Positions 48,628 to 63,881 of a stretch of 64,000 bases of DNA are shown here, one piece after another. Where the stretch lies: NCBI RefSeq assembly GCF_022627325.1, contig NZ_JAETZZ010000004.1, positions 342,876 through 406,875 of the forward strand. Direction: 5' to 3'. This stretch comes from Pseudomonas putida (GTDB lineage Bacteria; Pseudomonadota; Gammaproteobacteria; Pseudomonadales; Pseudomonadaceae). The position numbers and the translations under genes are program-made. The notes beneath the pieces are model-generated. The model saw only the letters and a program-made list of their open reading frames with translations, was not told where the DNA came from and did not search any database. The stretch's first letter is position 1. Each line of letters begins with the position of its first letter.

Positions 48628-48732
48628 ACCGACGAAATTTAATCTCGACCTGAATGCGCCTGATCCCTTAAGGTAGGGCGCCAAACGGATCAACCGGCCG
48701 GCCGCCTGGCCGTAGACCCAAGACGGATGACT

Positions 48733-49680
48733 ATGAACCCGAATTTTCTCGATTTCGAACAGCCGATTGCCGACCTGCAAGCCAAGATCGAAGGGCTGCG
48801 TTTGGTGGGTAACGACAACTCGCTGAACATCAGCGATGAAATTGCCCGTCTGCAAGACAAGAGCAACACTCTGACCGAAAGCATCTTCGGCAACCTGACC
48901 AGCTGGCAGATCGCCCGCCTGGCCCGTCACCCGCGTCGTCCGTACACACTGGACTACCTGGAGCACATCTTCACCGAGTTCGAAGAGCTGCACGGTGACC
49001 GTCACTTCTCCGACGATGCCGCCATCGTCGGTGGTACCGCGCGCCTGGATGGCCGGCCGGTCATGGTCATCGGCCACCAGAAGGGCCGTGAAGTGCGCGA
49101 AAAGGTTCGCCGCAACTTCGGCATGCCGCGCCCTGAAGGCTACCGCAAGGCTTGCCGCCTGATGGAAATGGCCGAGCGCTTCAAGATGCCGATCCTGACC
49201 TTCATCGACACCCCGGGTGCATACCCAGGCATCGACGCAGAAGAACGCAACCAGAGCGAAGCGATCGCCTGGAACCTGCGTGTCATGGCACGGCTGAAGA
49301 CGCCGATCATCGCCACCGTCATCGGTGAAGGTGGTTCCGGCGGTGCACTGGCCATCGGTGTGTGCGACCAGCTGAACATGCTGCAGTACTCCACGTACTC
49401 GGTGATCTCGCCGGAGGGTTGCGCCTCGATCCTGTGGAAAACCGCCGACAAGGCCGCCGACGCTGCCGAGGCCATGGGCATCACCGCCGAGCGCCTGAAA
49501 AGCCTGAACATCGTCGACAAGGTCATCGAGGAACCGCTGGGCGGTGCCCACCGTGACCCGGCGCAGATGTCCGAAAGCATTCGCGCTGACCTGGTTCAGC
49601 AGCTGGACATGCTCGGCAAGCTCGATAACGACACGCTGCTGGCCCGTCGTTATGAGCGCCTGATGAGCTACGGCCTCTGA
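48733..49680 (+). CDS. accA: Acetyl-CoA carboxylase carboxyltransferase alpha subunit
   Basis: Half of the carboxyltransferase that makes malonyl-CoA. 315 residues starting [20 protein letters not shown], with [37 protein letters not shown] and the oxyanion-type [16 protein letters not shown] use the ATG at 48733. An in-frame ATG two codons earlier is also possible, and neither has a strong ribosome-binding site. A GC-rich hairpin follows. Confidence 0.97.
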   Translation: MNPNFLDFEQPIADLQAKIEGLRLVGNDNSLNISDEIARLQDKSNTLTESIFGNLTSWQIARLARHPRRPYTLDYLEHIFTEFEELHGDRHFSDDAAIVGGTARLDGRPVMVIGHQKGREVREKVRRNFGMPRPEGYRKACRLMEMAERFKMPILTFIDTPGAYPGIDAEERNQSEAIAWNLRVMARLKTPIIATVIGEGGSGGALAIGVCDQLNMLQYSTYSVISPEGCASILWKTADKAADAAEAMGITAERLKSLNIVDKVIEEPLGGAHRDPAQMSESIRADLVQQLDMLGKLDNDTLLARRYERLMSYGL

Positions 49681-49689
49681 TGCACCACT

Positions 49690-49708
49690 GGGGGCGCCAA
49701 GCGCCCCC
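49690..49708 (+). terminator. GC-rich hairpin between accA and tilS
   Basis: GGGGGCGC and GCGCCCCC form an 8-bp stem around CAA, with only a weak CTTT tract after it. tilS starts 26 bases downstream. Confidence 0.5.
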
Positions 49709-49734
49709 ACGCTTTCAAGCCGCGTGAGGCGCCA

Positions 49735-51015
49735 ATGATCAACCTCACCCCTTGGCTCAATGCCCCTGCCTGGTACATCGCTTTCTCCGGTGGCCTCGAC
49801 TCCACGGTCCTTCTGCACTGGCTGGCCGACTACGCCAGCATCCATGCAACGCCTCCGCTGCATGCCATCCACATCCACCACGGCCTGCAACCCGCTGGCG
49901 ATGCCTGGCCAAGCCATTGCACCGCAGTGTGCGAGCGGCTCGGGATCGAACTCACCGTCATCCACGTTCAGGTCGCTGCCGAGGCGAGCCTGGAGCAGGC
50001 TGCGCGCGATGCTCGGTATGCGGCATTCCAGACCGTTCTTGGCGCGGGCGACGTTCTTTTCACGGGGCAGCACTGTGATGACCAGGCCGAAACCTTGCTG
50101 TTCCGGCTTGTGCGTGGTGCCGGCCTGCGTGGCCTGGCGGCGATGCCGCAACAGCGTCCGTTGGGGCGCGGCCACCTGGTCAGGCCGCTGCTCAACGTTT
50201 CTCGCGCGCAGTTGCACGCGTATGCACAAAGCCATGGGCTGATCTGGGCCGAAGACCCATCCAACGCAGACAGGGCCTTTGCCCGCAATTTCTTGCGCGC
50301 TGAAGTGTTCCCGCTACTGCAGCAGCGTTGGCCGCAGGCCAGCCAGGCCCTGGCTCGCACCGCCGGGCACTTGGGGGAGGCGCTCGGGCTGCTCGATGAA
50401 CTGGCCCAGGCTGACCTGGCCCTGGCCCAGGAGGGCGCGCCGGCCATGTGGTCTGCGGTGGACTCCCTTGACCTAGCGAGCCTGGCGGCGCTGTCGCCGG
50501 CCCGTCAGCGCAACGCCCTGCAGTATTGGTTGAGCTTGCGCACCCGTTTGCCCGACACCCGGCATTGGGCCGGGTGGGCGGCTCTGCGTGATGCGGCAGT
50601 CGATGCCCAACCTGCCTGGCAGCTGACCGATGGCAAACTCGAGCGCAGCCACGGACGGATCTGGTGGTTGTCTGGCGACTGGCTGCAGCCTGTGTGCGGA
50701 ACGCTGCGCTGGGACAAGCCCGGTAGCCCGTTGCTGTTGCCTGGGAACGGCAGCGTCAGCCTGCAGGGCGCCCCGGAAGGCGATTTGCGCATCGCCTATC
50801 GCCAGGGCGGGGAAGTGCTGGACATACCAGGCCGTGGCAAGCGCGACCTCAAGCGCCTGCTCAACGAATCGCACGTCCCGCACTTCGTGCGACCGCGCCT
50901 GCCATTGCTGTATCGTGGCGAGCGCTTGCTGGCAGTGGCCAATCTGCCGCGACTGGCGCAGGCCGATTGCCAGCTTCACTGGCAGCCTCCGACGAACGCG
51001 CAAGGTTTGAGCTGA
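49735..51015 (+). CDS. tilS: tRNA(Ile)-lysidine synthase TilS
   Basis: Converts C34 of the minor isoleucine tRNA (anticodon CAU) to lysidine, an essential decoding step. 426 residues with the N-type ATP pyrophosphatase loop AFSGGLDSTVLLHWL near residue 18, GQHCDDQAETLLFRLVRGAG, and RAFARNFLRAEVFPLL, plus the C-terminal GRGKRDLKRLLNESHVP domain. The ATG is preceded by GAGGCGCCA. The gene lies between accA and pyrG. Confidence 0.95.
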   Translation: MINLTPWLNAPAWYIAFSGGLDSTVLLHWLADYASIHATPPLHAIHIHHGLQPAGDAWPSHCTAVCERLGIELTVIHVQVAAEASLEQAARDARYAAFQTVLGAGDVLFTGQHCDDQAETLLFRLVRGAGLRGLAAMPQQRPLGRGHLVRPLLNVSRAQLHAYAQSHGLIWAEDPSNADRAFARNFLRAEVFPLLQQRWPQASQALARTAGHLGEALGLLDELAQADLALAQEGAPAMWSAVDSLDLASLAALSPARQRNALQYWLSLRTRLPDTRHWAGWAALRDAAVDAQPAWQLTDGKLERSHGRIWWLSGDWLQPVCGTLRWDKPGSPLLLPGNGSVSLQGAPEGDLRIAYRQGGEVLDIPGRGKRDLKRLLNESHVPHFVRPRLPLLYRGERLLAVANLPRLAQADCQLHWQPPTNAQGLS

Positions 51016-51263
51016 AGGGTACATTCCGGTAGACTACCCTCCCTTCTTGATACAACTTCTGTGCGTTCCTCGGAAACACGGCAGTTGCCGATTACCACGC
51101 AGTTTTTTGCTGGGCTGATTCTGGAAATGACGAGCGAACTCCATGCCGGGGATGACCCTGGTCTGTACAGGCGCGGCAGTTTTTCGAGATGCACTGTGAT
51201 TGACGCAGGTGATCGGGGGCTTCGGCCTTCCTTCGCTTTCTCCGGCGGCGCTGGCCGCCTTAA

Positions 51264-52913
<1,650 letters not shown>

Positions 52914-52987
52914 GCCCAGGCTTGGTGAGTTTTCCGACGGTATAAACCGCGCAACGCTCATTTCTCGGGTAAAGTACCGTCCGTTCT

Positions 52988-53011
52988 GCCCCTGACTCAC
53001 AGGTCAGGGGC
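52988..53011 (+). terminator. Terminator after pyrG
   Basis: GCCCCTGAC (52988-52996) and GTCAGGGGC (53003-53011) form a 9-bp stem around a 6-base loop, followed by TGCTTCT. Confidence 0.65.
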
Positions 53012-53069
53012 TGCTTCTGCCAGGCCTGCCTGCTGCATTTACGCCTGGTGCAAGGCAAGAATTTCCTAA

Positions 53070-54398
<1,329 letters not shown>

Positions 54399-54481
54399 GC
54401 AAGAGATGGTAAAAAGACAGCAACCGAAGCTGTCGGAACTTTCATACTGAAATTTCTGACACATGATGCGGGTTTCTGTCG

Positions 54482-54509
54482 ACGAAGCCTGGCCTCGGCC
54501 AGGCTTCGT
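54482..54509 (+). terminator. Terminator after eno
   Basis: ACGAAGCCTGGCC and GGCCAGGCTTCGT pair over 13 bp with a 2-base gap at the tip, followed by GCTATTTG. Confidence 0.7.
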
Positions 54510-54560
54510 GCTATTTGAGGTCTGCCTTTTCGCGGCGGTCTTTTTAACCTGGATACCTTG

Positions 54561-54842
54561 ATGCGCAGTCCCTATTGGTTGTTCCTTGTCCTGCTCCTGC
54601 TGCTTGGTGGCCTGCAGTACCGCCTGTGGGTGGGTAACGGCAGCCTGGCGCAAGTGGCTGAGCTCAAGCAGCAGATCGACGAGCAGCATGCCGAAAACGA
54701 GCGGCTGCTGGAGCGTAATCGCGTGCTCTATGCCGAGGTCCTGGAATTGAAAAAAGGTATGGAGACCGTTGAAGAACGGGCTCGTCACGAATTGGGGATG
54801 GTCAAAGAGGGTGAAACCCTCTTCCAGCTGCCGCAAAAATGA
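54561..54842 (+). CDS. ftsB: Cell division protein FtsB
   Basis: Bitopic divisome protein acting with FtsL and FtsQ. 93 residues: a single membrane helix at about 4-21 (YWLFLVLLLLLGGLQY), then a periplasmic coiled coil (VAELKQQIDEQHAENERLLE) and the conserved RARHELGMVKEGETLFQLP end. Start at the ATG 54561. Stop overlaps the ispD start by 4 bases, the usual ftsB-ispD arrangement. Confidence 0.95.
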   Translation: MRSPYWLFLVLLLLLGGLQYRLWVGNGSLAQVAELKQQIDEQHAENERLLERNRVLYAEVLELKKGMETVEERARHELGMVKEGETLFQLPQK

Positions 54843-55546
54843 TCGAAACCCTACCGGCCTTCTGGGCCGTGATTCCTGCTGCGGGTGTAGGTGCCCGCAT
54901 GGCTGCAGACCGCCCGAAGCAGTATTTGCAATTGGGCGGGCAGACCGTTCTCGAGCATAGCCTCGACTGTTTTCTTGGCCATCCGACGCTCAAGGGCGTG
55001 GTGGTCAGCATTGCTGCGGATGATCCTTACTGGCCTGGCTTGCGCTGCGCCAGCGATCCTCGCATCCAGCGTGCGCCGGGTGGGCGTGAGCGTGCCGACT
55101 CGGTGCTCAACGCGTTGTTGCTGTTGCATGCCCAAGGTGTGCCGGACACTGACTGGGTGCTGGTGCACGATGCGGCGCGGCCAAACCTGGCACGCACCGA
55201 TCTTGACCGTCTGTTGTCGCAGTTGGCGGATGACCCTGTAGGCGGGCTGCTGGCGGTGCCAGCGCGTGACACGCTAAAGCGCGCCGATGTCGATGGCCGG
55301 GTCAGTGCGACCGTGGATCGCAGTACCATCTGGCAGGCGTTCACGCCTCAGATGTTCCGCCTTGGTGCTTTGCACCGGGCGTTGGCCGAGTGCCTGGTGT
55401 CCGATGTGGTAGTCACCGATGAAGCTTCGGCCATCGAGTGGTCCGGCCAGGCGCCGCGGCTGATCGAAGGGCGCAGCGACAACATCAAGGTGACCCGCCC
55501 GGAAGACCTGGAGTGGCTGCGCCAGCGGTGGGCAGGGCGGCGTTGA
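54839..55546 (+). CDS. ispD: 2-C-methyl-D-erythritol 4-phosphate cytidylyltransferase
   Basis: Third step of the MEP pathway. 235 residues with the nucleotide-binding VIPAAGVGARMAADRPKQYL, GGRERADSVLNALLLL, VLVHDAARPNLARTDLDRLL and DEASAIEWSG. Translationally coupled to ftsB. ispF lies 3.2 kb further, separated from it by the formaldehyde detoxification genes. Confidence 0.96.
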   Translation: MIETLPAFWAVIPAAGVGARMAADRPKQYLQLGGQTVLEHSLDCFLGHPTLKGVVVSIAADDPYWPGLRCASDPRIQRAPGGRERADSVLNALLLLHAQGVPDTDWVLVHDAARPNLARTDLDRLLSQLADDPVGGLLAVPARDTLKRADVDGRVSATVDRSTIWQAFTPQMFRLGALHRALAECLVSDVVVTDEASAIEWSGQAPRLIEGRSDNIKVTRPEDLEWLRQRWAGRR

Positions 55547-55551
55547 GGTTA

Positions 55552-55575
55552 CCGGGGCCGAAAAGCGGCCCCCGG
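55552..55575. terminator. Bidirectional hairpin between ispD and the LysR gene
   Basis: CCGGGGCCG and CGGCCCCCGG fold into a 9-bp stem with one bulge around AAAAG, between convergent stops. Confidence 0.55.
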
Positions 55576-55582
55576 CAAACTG

Positions 55583-56479
55583 TCAGACCGTTCGGTACTC
55601 CGGCATCCCCGCTAACCCTTCCTTGAGATAGTCCACCAGCCGCCGGACCTTGGGCGACAGGTGCCGCTGCTGCGGGTACAGCGCCCACACCGCCGTATTG
55701 GGCGGCTGATGCGCCTCCAGTAACGACACCAGCGCGCCGCTGTTGAGGTGTTCCAGCACGTAGTAATCCGGCAACTGGCACAGCCCTATCCCCAGCAAAG
55801 CGGCATCCAGCACCGCCTGGCCACTGTTGCACCGCCAGTTGCCCTGCACCCGCTGGCTGATCTCGCGTCCGTCCTGTTGCAGCGCCCACAGGTCCGAGCT
55901 GCCCACCAGGCAGTTGTGCCGGGCCAATTCCGAAAGGCTGTGCGGACGGCCGTAGCGTTCAAGGTAGGCGGGTGAAGCGCACAGATACATGCGCCGAGGC
56001 GCCAGGCGCGTCGCCACCAACCTTGAATCGGCAAGGCGCCCCAGACGAATCGCCAGGTCCATGCCTTCGTGCAGCAGGTCCAGCGTGCGGTTGCTCAACT
56101 CCACCTCGACCCGCAACTGTGGATACAGCGTCATGAAGCGGGTCACCAGCGGCACGATGAAGCGCTCGCCATAAGCCACCGCGCAGGTCATGCGCAGTAG
56201 CCCCTTGGGTTCGCTGGCCAGATCGCCTACGGCACGCAGCGCTTCTTCACGGCCATCTTGCAGGCGTTGGCAATGTTGCAGGAATGTCTGCCCGGCTTCA
56301 CTCAGGGTCACGCGGCGCGTACTGCGATACAGCAGGCGCGTTTGCAGGCGCTCCTCCAGGCGGGCGATTTGCCGGCTTATATGCGACGACGATACGCCCA
56401 TGCGTTCGGCTGCAGCCGTGAATTGGCCCAATTCGGCCACCGCTACGAATTCATCGATGCCCTCCCAGCGGCTGGTCAT
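55583..56479 (-). CDS. gfnR: LysR-family regulator of formaldehyde detoxification (GfnR-like)
   Basis: 298-residue LysR protein with N-terminal HTH (AAAERMGVSSSHISRQIARL, about residues 20-40) and effector-binding domain. It is divergent from adhC-fghA. In P. aeruginosa the corresponding gene, PA3630, encodes GfnR, activator of the adhC-fghA genes in response to formaldehyde or its precursors. The assignment rests on position and family. Inverted repeats lie between the two start codons. Start at the ATG 56477-56479 with TAGGGAC upstream. Confidence 0.85.
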   Translation of the reverse strand: MTSRWEGIDEFVAVAELGQFTAAAERMGVSSSHISRQIARLEERLQTRLLYRSTRRVTLSEAGQTFLQHCQRLQDGREEALRAVGDLASEPKGLLRMTCAVAYGERFIVPLVTRFMTLYPQLRVEVELSNRTLDLLHEGMDLAIRLGRLADSRLVATRLAPRRMYLCASPAYLERYGRPHSLSELARHNCLVGSSDLWALQQDGREISQRVQGNWRCNSGQAVLDAALLGIGLCQLPDYYVLEHLNSGALVSLLEAHQPPNTAVWALYPQQRHLSPKVRRLVDYLKEGLAGMPEYRTV

Positions 56480-56481
56480 GG

Positions 56482-56535
56482 ATTGTCCCTATACAGCAAT
56501 AATGTTTTGTCTTGGTCGCGATTATTCATCAAAAC
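56482..56535. promoter_or_regulatory. LysR operator candidates in the gfnR/adhC interval
   Basis: ATTG-N11-CAAT at 56482-56500 fits the LysR-box consensus. A second inverted repeat, GTTTTG (56504-56509) with CAAAAC (56530-56535), lies between it and adhC. Confidence 0.55.
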
Positions 56536-56565
56536 AAGCTGAATTACACTGCCTGCCTGAACTGA

Positions 56566-57699
<1,134 letters not shown>

Positions 57700-57707
57700 G
57701 GTGAGCC

Positions 57708-58562
57708 ATGAGCCTGGATAACATCTCCTGCCAGAAAAGCTTCGGCGGCTGGCACAAGCGTTACCGGCATCACTCCAAGGTGCTGGGTTGCGACATGGTG
57801 TTCGCCGTTTACCTGCCGCCGCAGGCCGAACAGGGCGAAAAGCTGCCCGTGCTGTACTGGCTCAGCGGCCTGACGTGCACCGACGAGAACTTCATGCAGA
57901 AGGCCGGCGCCCAGCGCCTGGCCGCCGAGCTTGGCCTGATCATCGTCGCGCCCGATACCAGCCCGCGTGGCGAGCAGGTGCCAGGCGACCCTGACGGTGC
58001 CTGGGACTTCGGCCTGGGCGCCGGCTTTTACCTCAACGCCACCCAGCAGCCTTGGGCGCAGCACTACCGCATGCACGATTATGTGGTCAAGGAGCTGCCA
58101 GAGCTGATCGAAGCGCACTTCCCGGCCTCGGATCAGCGCAGCATCAGTGGCCACTCCATGGGTGGGCACGGCGCGCTGGTCTGCGCCCTGCGCAACCCGG
58201 GGCGCTATCGCTCGGTGTCGGCATTTTCACCGATCAGCAATCCGATGGATTGCCCTTGGGGTGAAAAGGCGTTCAGCCGTTACCTAGGGGAAGACCGGAC
58301 GCGCTGGCGTGAGTGGGATGCCAGTGTGCTGCTTGCCGAGACGCCAGCGGGCCAATGCCCGCCATTGCTGGTCGATCAAGGCGATCGTGACGACTTCCTG
58401 GCCACGCAGCTCAAGCCTGAAGCGTTGGAGCAGGCGGCCCGCAAAGGGGGGCATGCCTTGGACCTGCGGCTGCAACCTGGCTATGACCATAGCTATTACT
58501 TCATCGCCAGCTTCATCGATGAGCATCTGCGCCATCACGCCGTGGCACTGGGGCGGGGGTAG
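57708..58562 (+). CDS. fghA: S-formylglutathione hydrolase
   Basis: Hydrolyses S-formylglutathione to formate and glutathione. 284 residues of the esterase D family, alpha/beta-hydrolase fold. Catalytic Ser in [12 protein letters not shown], Asp in [11 protein letters not shown], His in [13 protein letters not shown]. The oxyanion region [20 protein letters not shown] is also conserved. Coupled with adhC. Confidence 0.96.
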   Translation: MSLDNISCQKSFGGWHKRYRHHSKVLGCDMVFAVYLPPQAEQGEKLPVLYWLSGLTCTDENFMQKAGAQRLAAELGLIIVAPDTSPRGEQVPGDPDGAWDFGLGAGFYLNATQQPWAQHYRMHDYVVKELPELIEAHFPASDQRSISGHSMGGHGALVCALRNPGRYRSVSAFSPISNPMDCPWGEKAFSRYLGEDRTRWREWDASVLLAETPAGQCPPLLVDQGDRDDFLATQLKPEALEQAARKGGHALDLRLQPGYDHSYYFIASFIDEHLRHHAVALGRG

Positions 58563-58569
58563 GGGGGCA

Positions 58570-58680
58570 AGCTGCAAGCTTCAAGCTTCAAGCTTCAAGC
58601 TGCAAGCTACGAGCTGTAAGGCAGTGCGTTGGCGCAGCGCCTGCTTTTTGCTTGCGGCTCGTAGCTTGCAGCTTGCAGCT
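58570..58680. repeat. CTTCAAGCTGCAAG repeat cluster with 16-bp hairpin
   Basis: Three AAGCTTC direct copies (58576-58598) lead into GCTGCAAGCTACGAGC (58599-58614), which is the exact reverse complement of 58657-58672. It lies between fghA and the ispF leader. It could act as a terminator. Confidence 0.8.
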
Positions 58681-58699
58681 GCAAATGCAGGTAGAATCA

Positions 58700-58725
58700 C
58701 GCCCTGACTCAATCAGGGCGTTTTT
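58700..58725 (+). terminator. Perfect intrinsic terminator touching the ispF start
   Basis: CGCCCTGA (58700-58707) and TCAGGGCG (58713-58720) form an 8-bp stem around CTCAA, followed by TTTTT. Only two bases separate the T-tract from the ispF ATG at 58728. Confidence 0.8.
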
Positions 58726-58727
58726 CT

Positions 58728-59201
58728 ATGCGTATTGGCCACGGCTACGATGTGCACCGTTTTTGCGACGGTGATTTCATTACCCTGGGTGGGGTGCGTA
58801 TCCCCCACAAATACGGCCTCCTGGCCCATTCCGACGGTGACGTGCTGCTGCATGCCCTGAGCGATGCCTTGCTTGGCGCGGCGGGGCTGGGTGACATTGG
58901 CAAGCACTTCCCCGATACCGATCCCCAATTCAAGGGTGCCGACAGCCGTGCGCTGCTGCGCCATGTGGTCGGCATCGTCCAGGCCAAAGGCTGGAAAGTC
59001 GGTAATGTCGACGCCACCATCGTTGCCCAGGCGCCAAAAATGGCCCCGCATATCGAAACCATGCGGCAACGGATCGCCGAAGACCTGCAGGTCGAGCTCG
59101 ACCAGGTCAACGTCAAGGCCACCACCACCGAAAAACTGGGCTTCACCGGCCGCGAGGAGGGTATTGCCGTGCACGCGGTCGCCCTGCTGCTGCCAGCATG
59201 A
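58728..59201 (+). CDS. ispF: 2-C-methyl-D-erythritol 2,4-cyclodiphosphate synthase
   Basis: Fifth step of the MEP pathway. 157 residues with [16 protein letters not shown] (metal-binding Asp and His), [20 protein letters not shown] and the C-terminal [19 protein letters not shown] usual Shine-Dalgarno is absent: the bases before the ATG are a terminator stem and T-tract, so translation may start leaderless or near the 5' end. The stop overlaps truD by 4 bases. Confidence 0.95.
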   Translation: MRIGHGYDVHRFCDGDFITLGGVRIPHKYGLLAHSDGDVLLHALSDALLGAAGLGDIGKHFPDTDPQFKGADSRALLRHVVGIVQAKGWKVGNVDATIVAQAPKMAPHIETMRQRIAEDLQVELDQVNVKATTTEKLGFTGREEGIAVHAVALLLPA

Positions 59202-60243
59202 CCGAAGTGGAACTGCTGGGCCCGCGCGCATCGGGCCAACCCCTGGGCACTGCGAGACTCAAGGCTGTGGCCGAAGATTTCCAGGTCGACGAGGTGCTGG
59301 ACATCCCGCTCTCGGGCCAAGGTGAGCACCTATGGCTGTGGGTGGAGAAGCGTGACCTCAACACCGAAGAAGCTGCCCGCCGCCTGGCGCGAGCCGCAGG
59401 CGTGCCGGTGCGTTCGATCAGTTATGCCGGCCTCAAGGACCGCCAGGCCCTGACGCGCCAGTGGTTCAGCCTGCACCTGCCGGGCAAGGCAGACCCTGAC
59501 CTGTCGCGTGCCGAAGATGCCACCCTGCGCGTGCTCAAACAGGTGCGCCACCAGCGCAAGCTGCAGCGCGGCGCCCATTCGGCCAATGGCTTCACACTGC
59601 GCCTCAGGGCCCTGGCGGCTGATCATGCTGCCCTCGATGCCCGCCTGCAGACGCTTAAGCAGCAGGGTGTGCCGAATTACTTCGGCGGCCAGCGTTTCGG
59701 GCATGGCGGCGGCAACGTCCAGGATGCCCAGCACTGGGCTGCCCGCAAAGCCCTGCCCGAGCAGCGCAACGTGCGTTCGCGGTTGCTCTCGGCTGCCCGC
59801 AGCTACCTGTTCAACCAGGTTCTGGCCGCCCGTGTTGCTGACGGTAGCTGGCAGCAGGCCCAGGTCGGTGATCTGCTGGCATTCACCGATAGCCGTAGTT
59901 TTTTTTCGGCGGGTGAACTGGAATGTTCAGATCCCCGCTTGGCCATTCTGGACCTGCATCCTACCGGGCCAATGTGGGGCGAAGGCCCGTCTCCTGCGGC
60001 CGGCGCGGCCTTGGCACTGGAGACGGCGATAGGCGAGCAGCATGCAGCGCTGTGCCAATGGCTGGCCAATGCAGGCATGAGTCACGAACGGCGCATCCTG
60101 CGGCTCCCTATTGGCGGCCTTACGTGGCATTATCCGGAGCCTGATAACCTGCAACTGGAATTCGTCCTTCCGGCCGGATGCTTCGCCACCGTGGTGGTGC
60201 GCGAACTCGTCGATCTGGTGCCGGCAGGGCAGACGGACAGCCC

Positions 60244-60256
<13 letters not shown>
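59198..60256 (+). CDS. truD: tRNA pseudouridine(13) synthase TruD
   Basis: Makes pseudouridine 13 in tRNA(Glu). 352 residues, with the catalytic Asp in [20 protein letters not shown], the [14 protein letters not shown] segment, [15 protein letters not shown] and the NQVLAARV helix. It overlaps ispF at its start and surE by 13 bases at its end, so ispF-truD-surE-pcm form one coupled unit. Confidence 0.95.
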
Positions 60257-61670
<1,414 letters not shown>

Positions 61671-61855
61671 GCTGCAGGGAATATTTGTGCTGGCGACGAA
61701 TTCTTGCCGCATTGCCCTGTCTATCTGGCGGGGCATCCCGGCTCTTCACCGAGCCTGTGGCCGAGCCTGCCAATACAGTCGCGCTCGGTTATAATTGCAA
61801 CATTATTGCATTTCTTTGCGTATTTTCGATTTTCGGCACCATGAGGGGAGCGCGG

Positions 61856-62713
61856 GTGGGGCACACAGTCATTCGGCAGCGCAGGGATTGGTTGAGTTTC
61901 AAGCTTCTGGTGATTGCACTGGCCATGGGCGCCCTGCTGACTGGTTGCTCAAGCACCGGCTCGGGCGGCGCACGCGTGGTCGATCGCAGCAATGCGGCGC
62001 CCAAGCGGCCGACGGTGACCTCCGGGCAGTATGTGGTCAAGCCTGGCGATACGTTGTTCTCCATTGCCTTTCGCTACGGCTGGGACTACAAGGAGCTCGC
62101 AGCCCGCAATGGCATCTCTGCGCCTTACACCATCCGGCCAGGTCAGGCGATCCGCTTCAGCAGCGGCGCTACCGGCAGCACAACAGTGGTGTCCAGCCCC
62201 TCTTCTTCGAGCAAGACGACGGTCATTCGTCGGCCTGTTGGAAAACCTATCACGACCCCCGCCAGCGGCGGGAAAACGACGCCAACAACGCGAACCACGC
62301 CTACTCCGGTGGTTACCACGGTGCCCGCCGCAGAGCGCGCGGTGGGCGGTTGGACCTGGCCTGCAAATGGCGTGCTGATTGGAAAATTCGCTTCAAACGG
62401 TAGTTTGAATAAAGGCATTGATATCGCCGGTGATTTGGGACAGCCTGTTTTTGCTGCGTCTGATGGTGCGGTGGTCTACGCCGGGAGTGGCTTGCGGGGC
62501 TACGGCGAACTGATCATCATCAAGCACAGCGATACCTACGTCAGTGCCTACGGTCACAACCGCAGGCTGTTGGTTCGGGAGGGGCAGCAGGTCAAGGCAG
62601 GGCAGTCGATTGCTGAAATGGGGTCCACGGGCACTGATCGGGTGAAGCTGCATTTCGAGATTCGCCGCCAGGGCAAACCCGTCGATCCACTCCAGTTCCT
62701 GCCACGTCGTTGA
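61856..62713 (+). CDS. nlpD: Murein hydrolase activator lipoprotein NlpD
   Basis: Outer membrane lipoprotein that activates the amidase AmiC in cell separation. 285 residues from a GTG start with GAGGGGAG five bases upstream. An ATG 15 bases earlier is possible. The lipobox is LLTGC, a LysM domain follows (YVVKPGDTLFSIAFRYGWDY), then a Thr/Pro-rich linker, then an M23/LytM domain. The zinc-binding His of active M23 enzymes (H-x-G-x-D) is replaced here (LNKGIDIAG), so this copy is a degenerate activator, as expected. The rpoS promoter of this group lies within nlpD. Confidence 0.9.
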   Translation: MGHTVIRQRRDWLSFKLLVIALAMGALLTGCSSTGSGGARVVDRSNAAPKRPTVTSGQYVVKPGDTLFSIAFRYGWDYKELAARNGISAPYTIRPGQAIRFSSGATGSTTVVSSPSSSSKTTVIRRPVGKPITTPASGGKTTPTTRTTPTPVVTTVPAAERAVGGWTWPANGVLIGKFASNGSLNKGIDIAGDLGQPVFAASDGAVVYAGSGLRGYGELIIIKHSDTYVSAYGHNRRLLVREGQQVKAGQSIAEMGSTGTDRVKLHFEIRRQGKPVDPLQFLPRR

Positions 62714-62821
62714 TTGTTGTTCCCGGCCTGTTCCTCTGAGGTAGAGGGGAGAGGCTCCAGCGATGCCAGGGATGCAGGCGCCGCTCGAGTCTGAGTTCGA
62801 ACTCAGCAAAGGACTATAACA

Positions 62822-63829
62822 ATGGCTCTCAATAAAGAAGCGCCGGAGTTTGACATCGACGATGACGTGCTCCTGATGGAGACGGGCATCGTTTTGGAAA
62901 CGGATGTGGTGTCAGACGAACCTGCTGTACCGTCGGTTCGGACCAAGGCTAAATCAGGCTCTACGCTCAAGCAGCATAAATATATCGATTACAGCCGGGC
63001 GCTCGATGCCACCCAGTTGTATCTCAACGAGATTGGTTTCTCGCCTCTGCTTTCGCCGGAAGAGGAAGTGCATTTCGCGCGCTTGTCGCAGAAGGGCGAT
63101 CCAGCCGGGCGCAAGCGCATGATCGAAAGCAACCTGCGCCTGGTCGTTAAAATCGCCCGCCGTTACGTGAATCGCGGCCTGTCCTTGCTTGACCTGATCG
63201 AGGAGGGCAACCTGGGGTTGATTCGAGCAGTCGAGAAGTTCGACCCAGAACGCGGTTTCCGTTTCTCGACCTACGCGACGTGGTGGATCCGCCAGACCAT
63301 CGAGCGGGCGATCATGAACCAGACCCGCACCATTCGCCTGCCGATCCATGTCGTCAAGGAGCTCAACGTCTACCTGCGTGCCGCGCGGGAGTTGACCCAA
63401 AAGCTTGACCACGAGCCTTCCCCCGAAGAGATTGCCACCCTGCTGGAAAAGCCCGTTGCCGAGGTCAAGCGCATGCTTGGTCTGAACGAGCGGGTATCGT
63501 CGGTGGATGTTTCGCTCGGGCCAGATTCGGACAAGACCCTGCTCGATACACTCACCGACGATCGGCCGACCGACCCGTGCGAACTGCTGCAGGATGACGA
63601 CCTGTCTCAGAGCATCGATCAGTGGCTGGGCGAGCTCACCGACAAGCAGCGCGAGGTGGTGGTACGCCGTTTTGGTCTACGGGGGCACGAGAGCAGCACC
63701 TTGGAAGATGTAGGCCTTGAAATCGGCCTTACCCGTGAGCGGGTGCGGCAAATCCAGGTAGAGGGGCTCAAGCGCCTGCGTGAGATCCTGGAGAAGAATG
63801 GCTTGTCCAGTGAGTCACTGTTCCAGTAA
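62822..63829 (+). CDS. rpoS: RNA polymerase sigma factor RpoS (sigma-38)
   Basis: General stress and stationary-phase sigma factor. 335 residues. Region 1.2 ([20 protein letters not shown]), region 2 ([60 protein letters not shown]), region 3 and region 4 ([20 protein letters not shown] with the HTH in [18 protein letters not shown]) are all present. A 108-base leader precedes it. Translation and stability are probably regulated, as in other gammaproteobacteria. It ends at a strong terminator, after which a group II intron begins. Confidence 0.98.
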   Translation: MALNKEAPEFDIDDDVLLMETGIVLETDVVSDEPAVPSVRTKAKSGSTLKQHKYIDYSRALDATQLYLNEIGFSPLLSPEEEVHFARLSQKGDPAGRKRMIESNLRLVVKIARRYVNRGLSLLDLIEEGNLGLIRAVEKFDPERGFRFSTYATWWIRQTIERAIMNQTRTIRLPIHVVKELNVYLRAARELTQKLDHEPSPEEIATLLEKPVAEVKRMLGLNERVSSVDVSLGPDSDKTLLDTLTDDRPTDPCELLQDDDLSQSIDQWLGELTDKQREVVVRRFGLRGHESSTLEDVGLEIGLTRERVRQIQVEGLKRLREILEKNGLSSESLFQ

Positions 63830-63848
63830 GCATTCAATGCCAGTATGC

Positions 63849-63880
63849 AAAACGCCCCGATGACCTCGGGGCGTTTTTGT
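63849..63880 (+). terminator. rpoS terminator
   Basis: AAAACGCCCCGA (63849-63860) and TCGGGGCGTTTTT (63866-63878) form a perfect stem with loop TGACC and a T-tract, 20 bases after the rpoS stop. Confidence 0.95.
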
Positions 63881-63881
63881 T

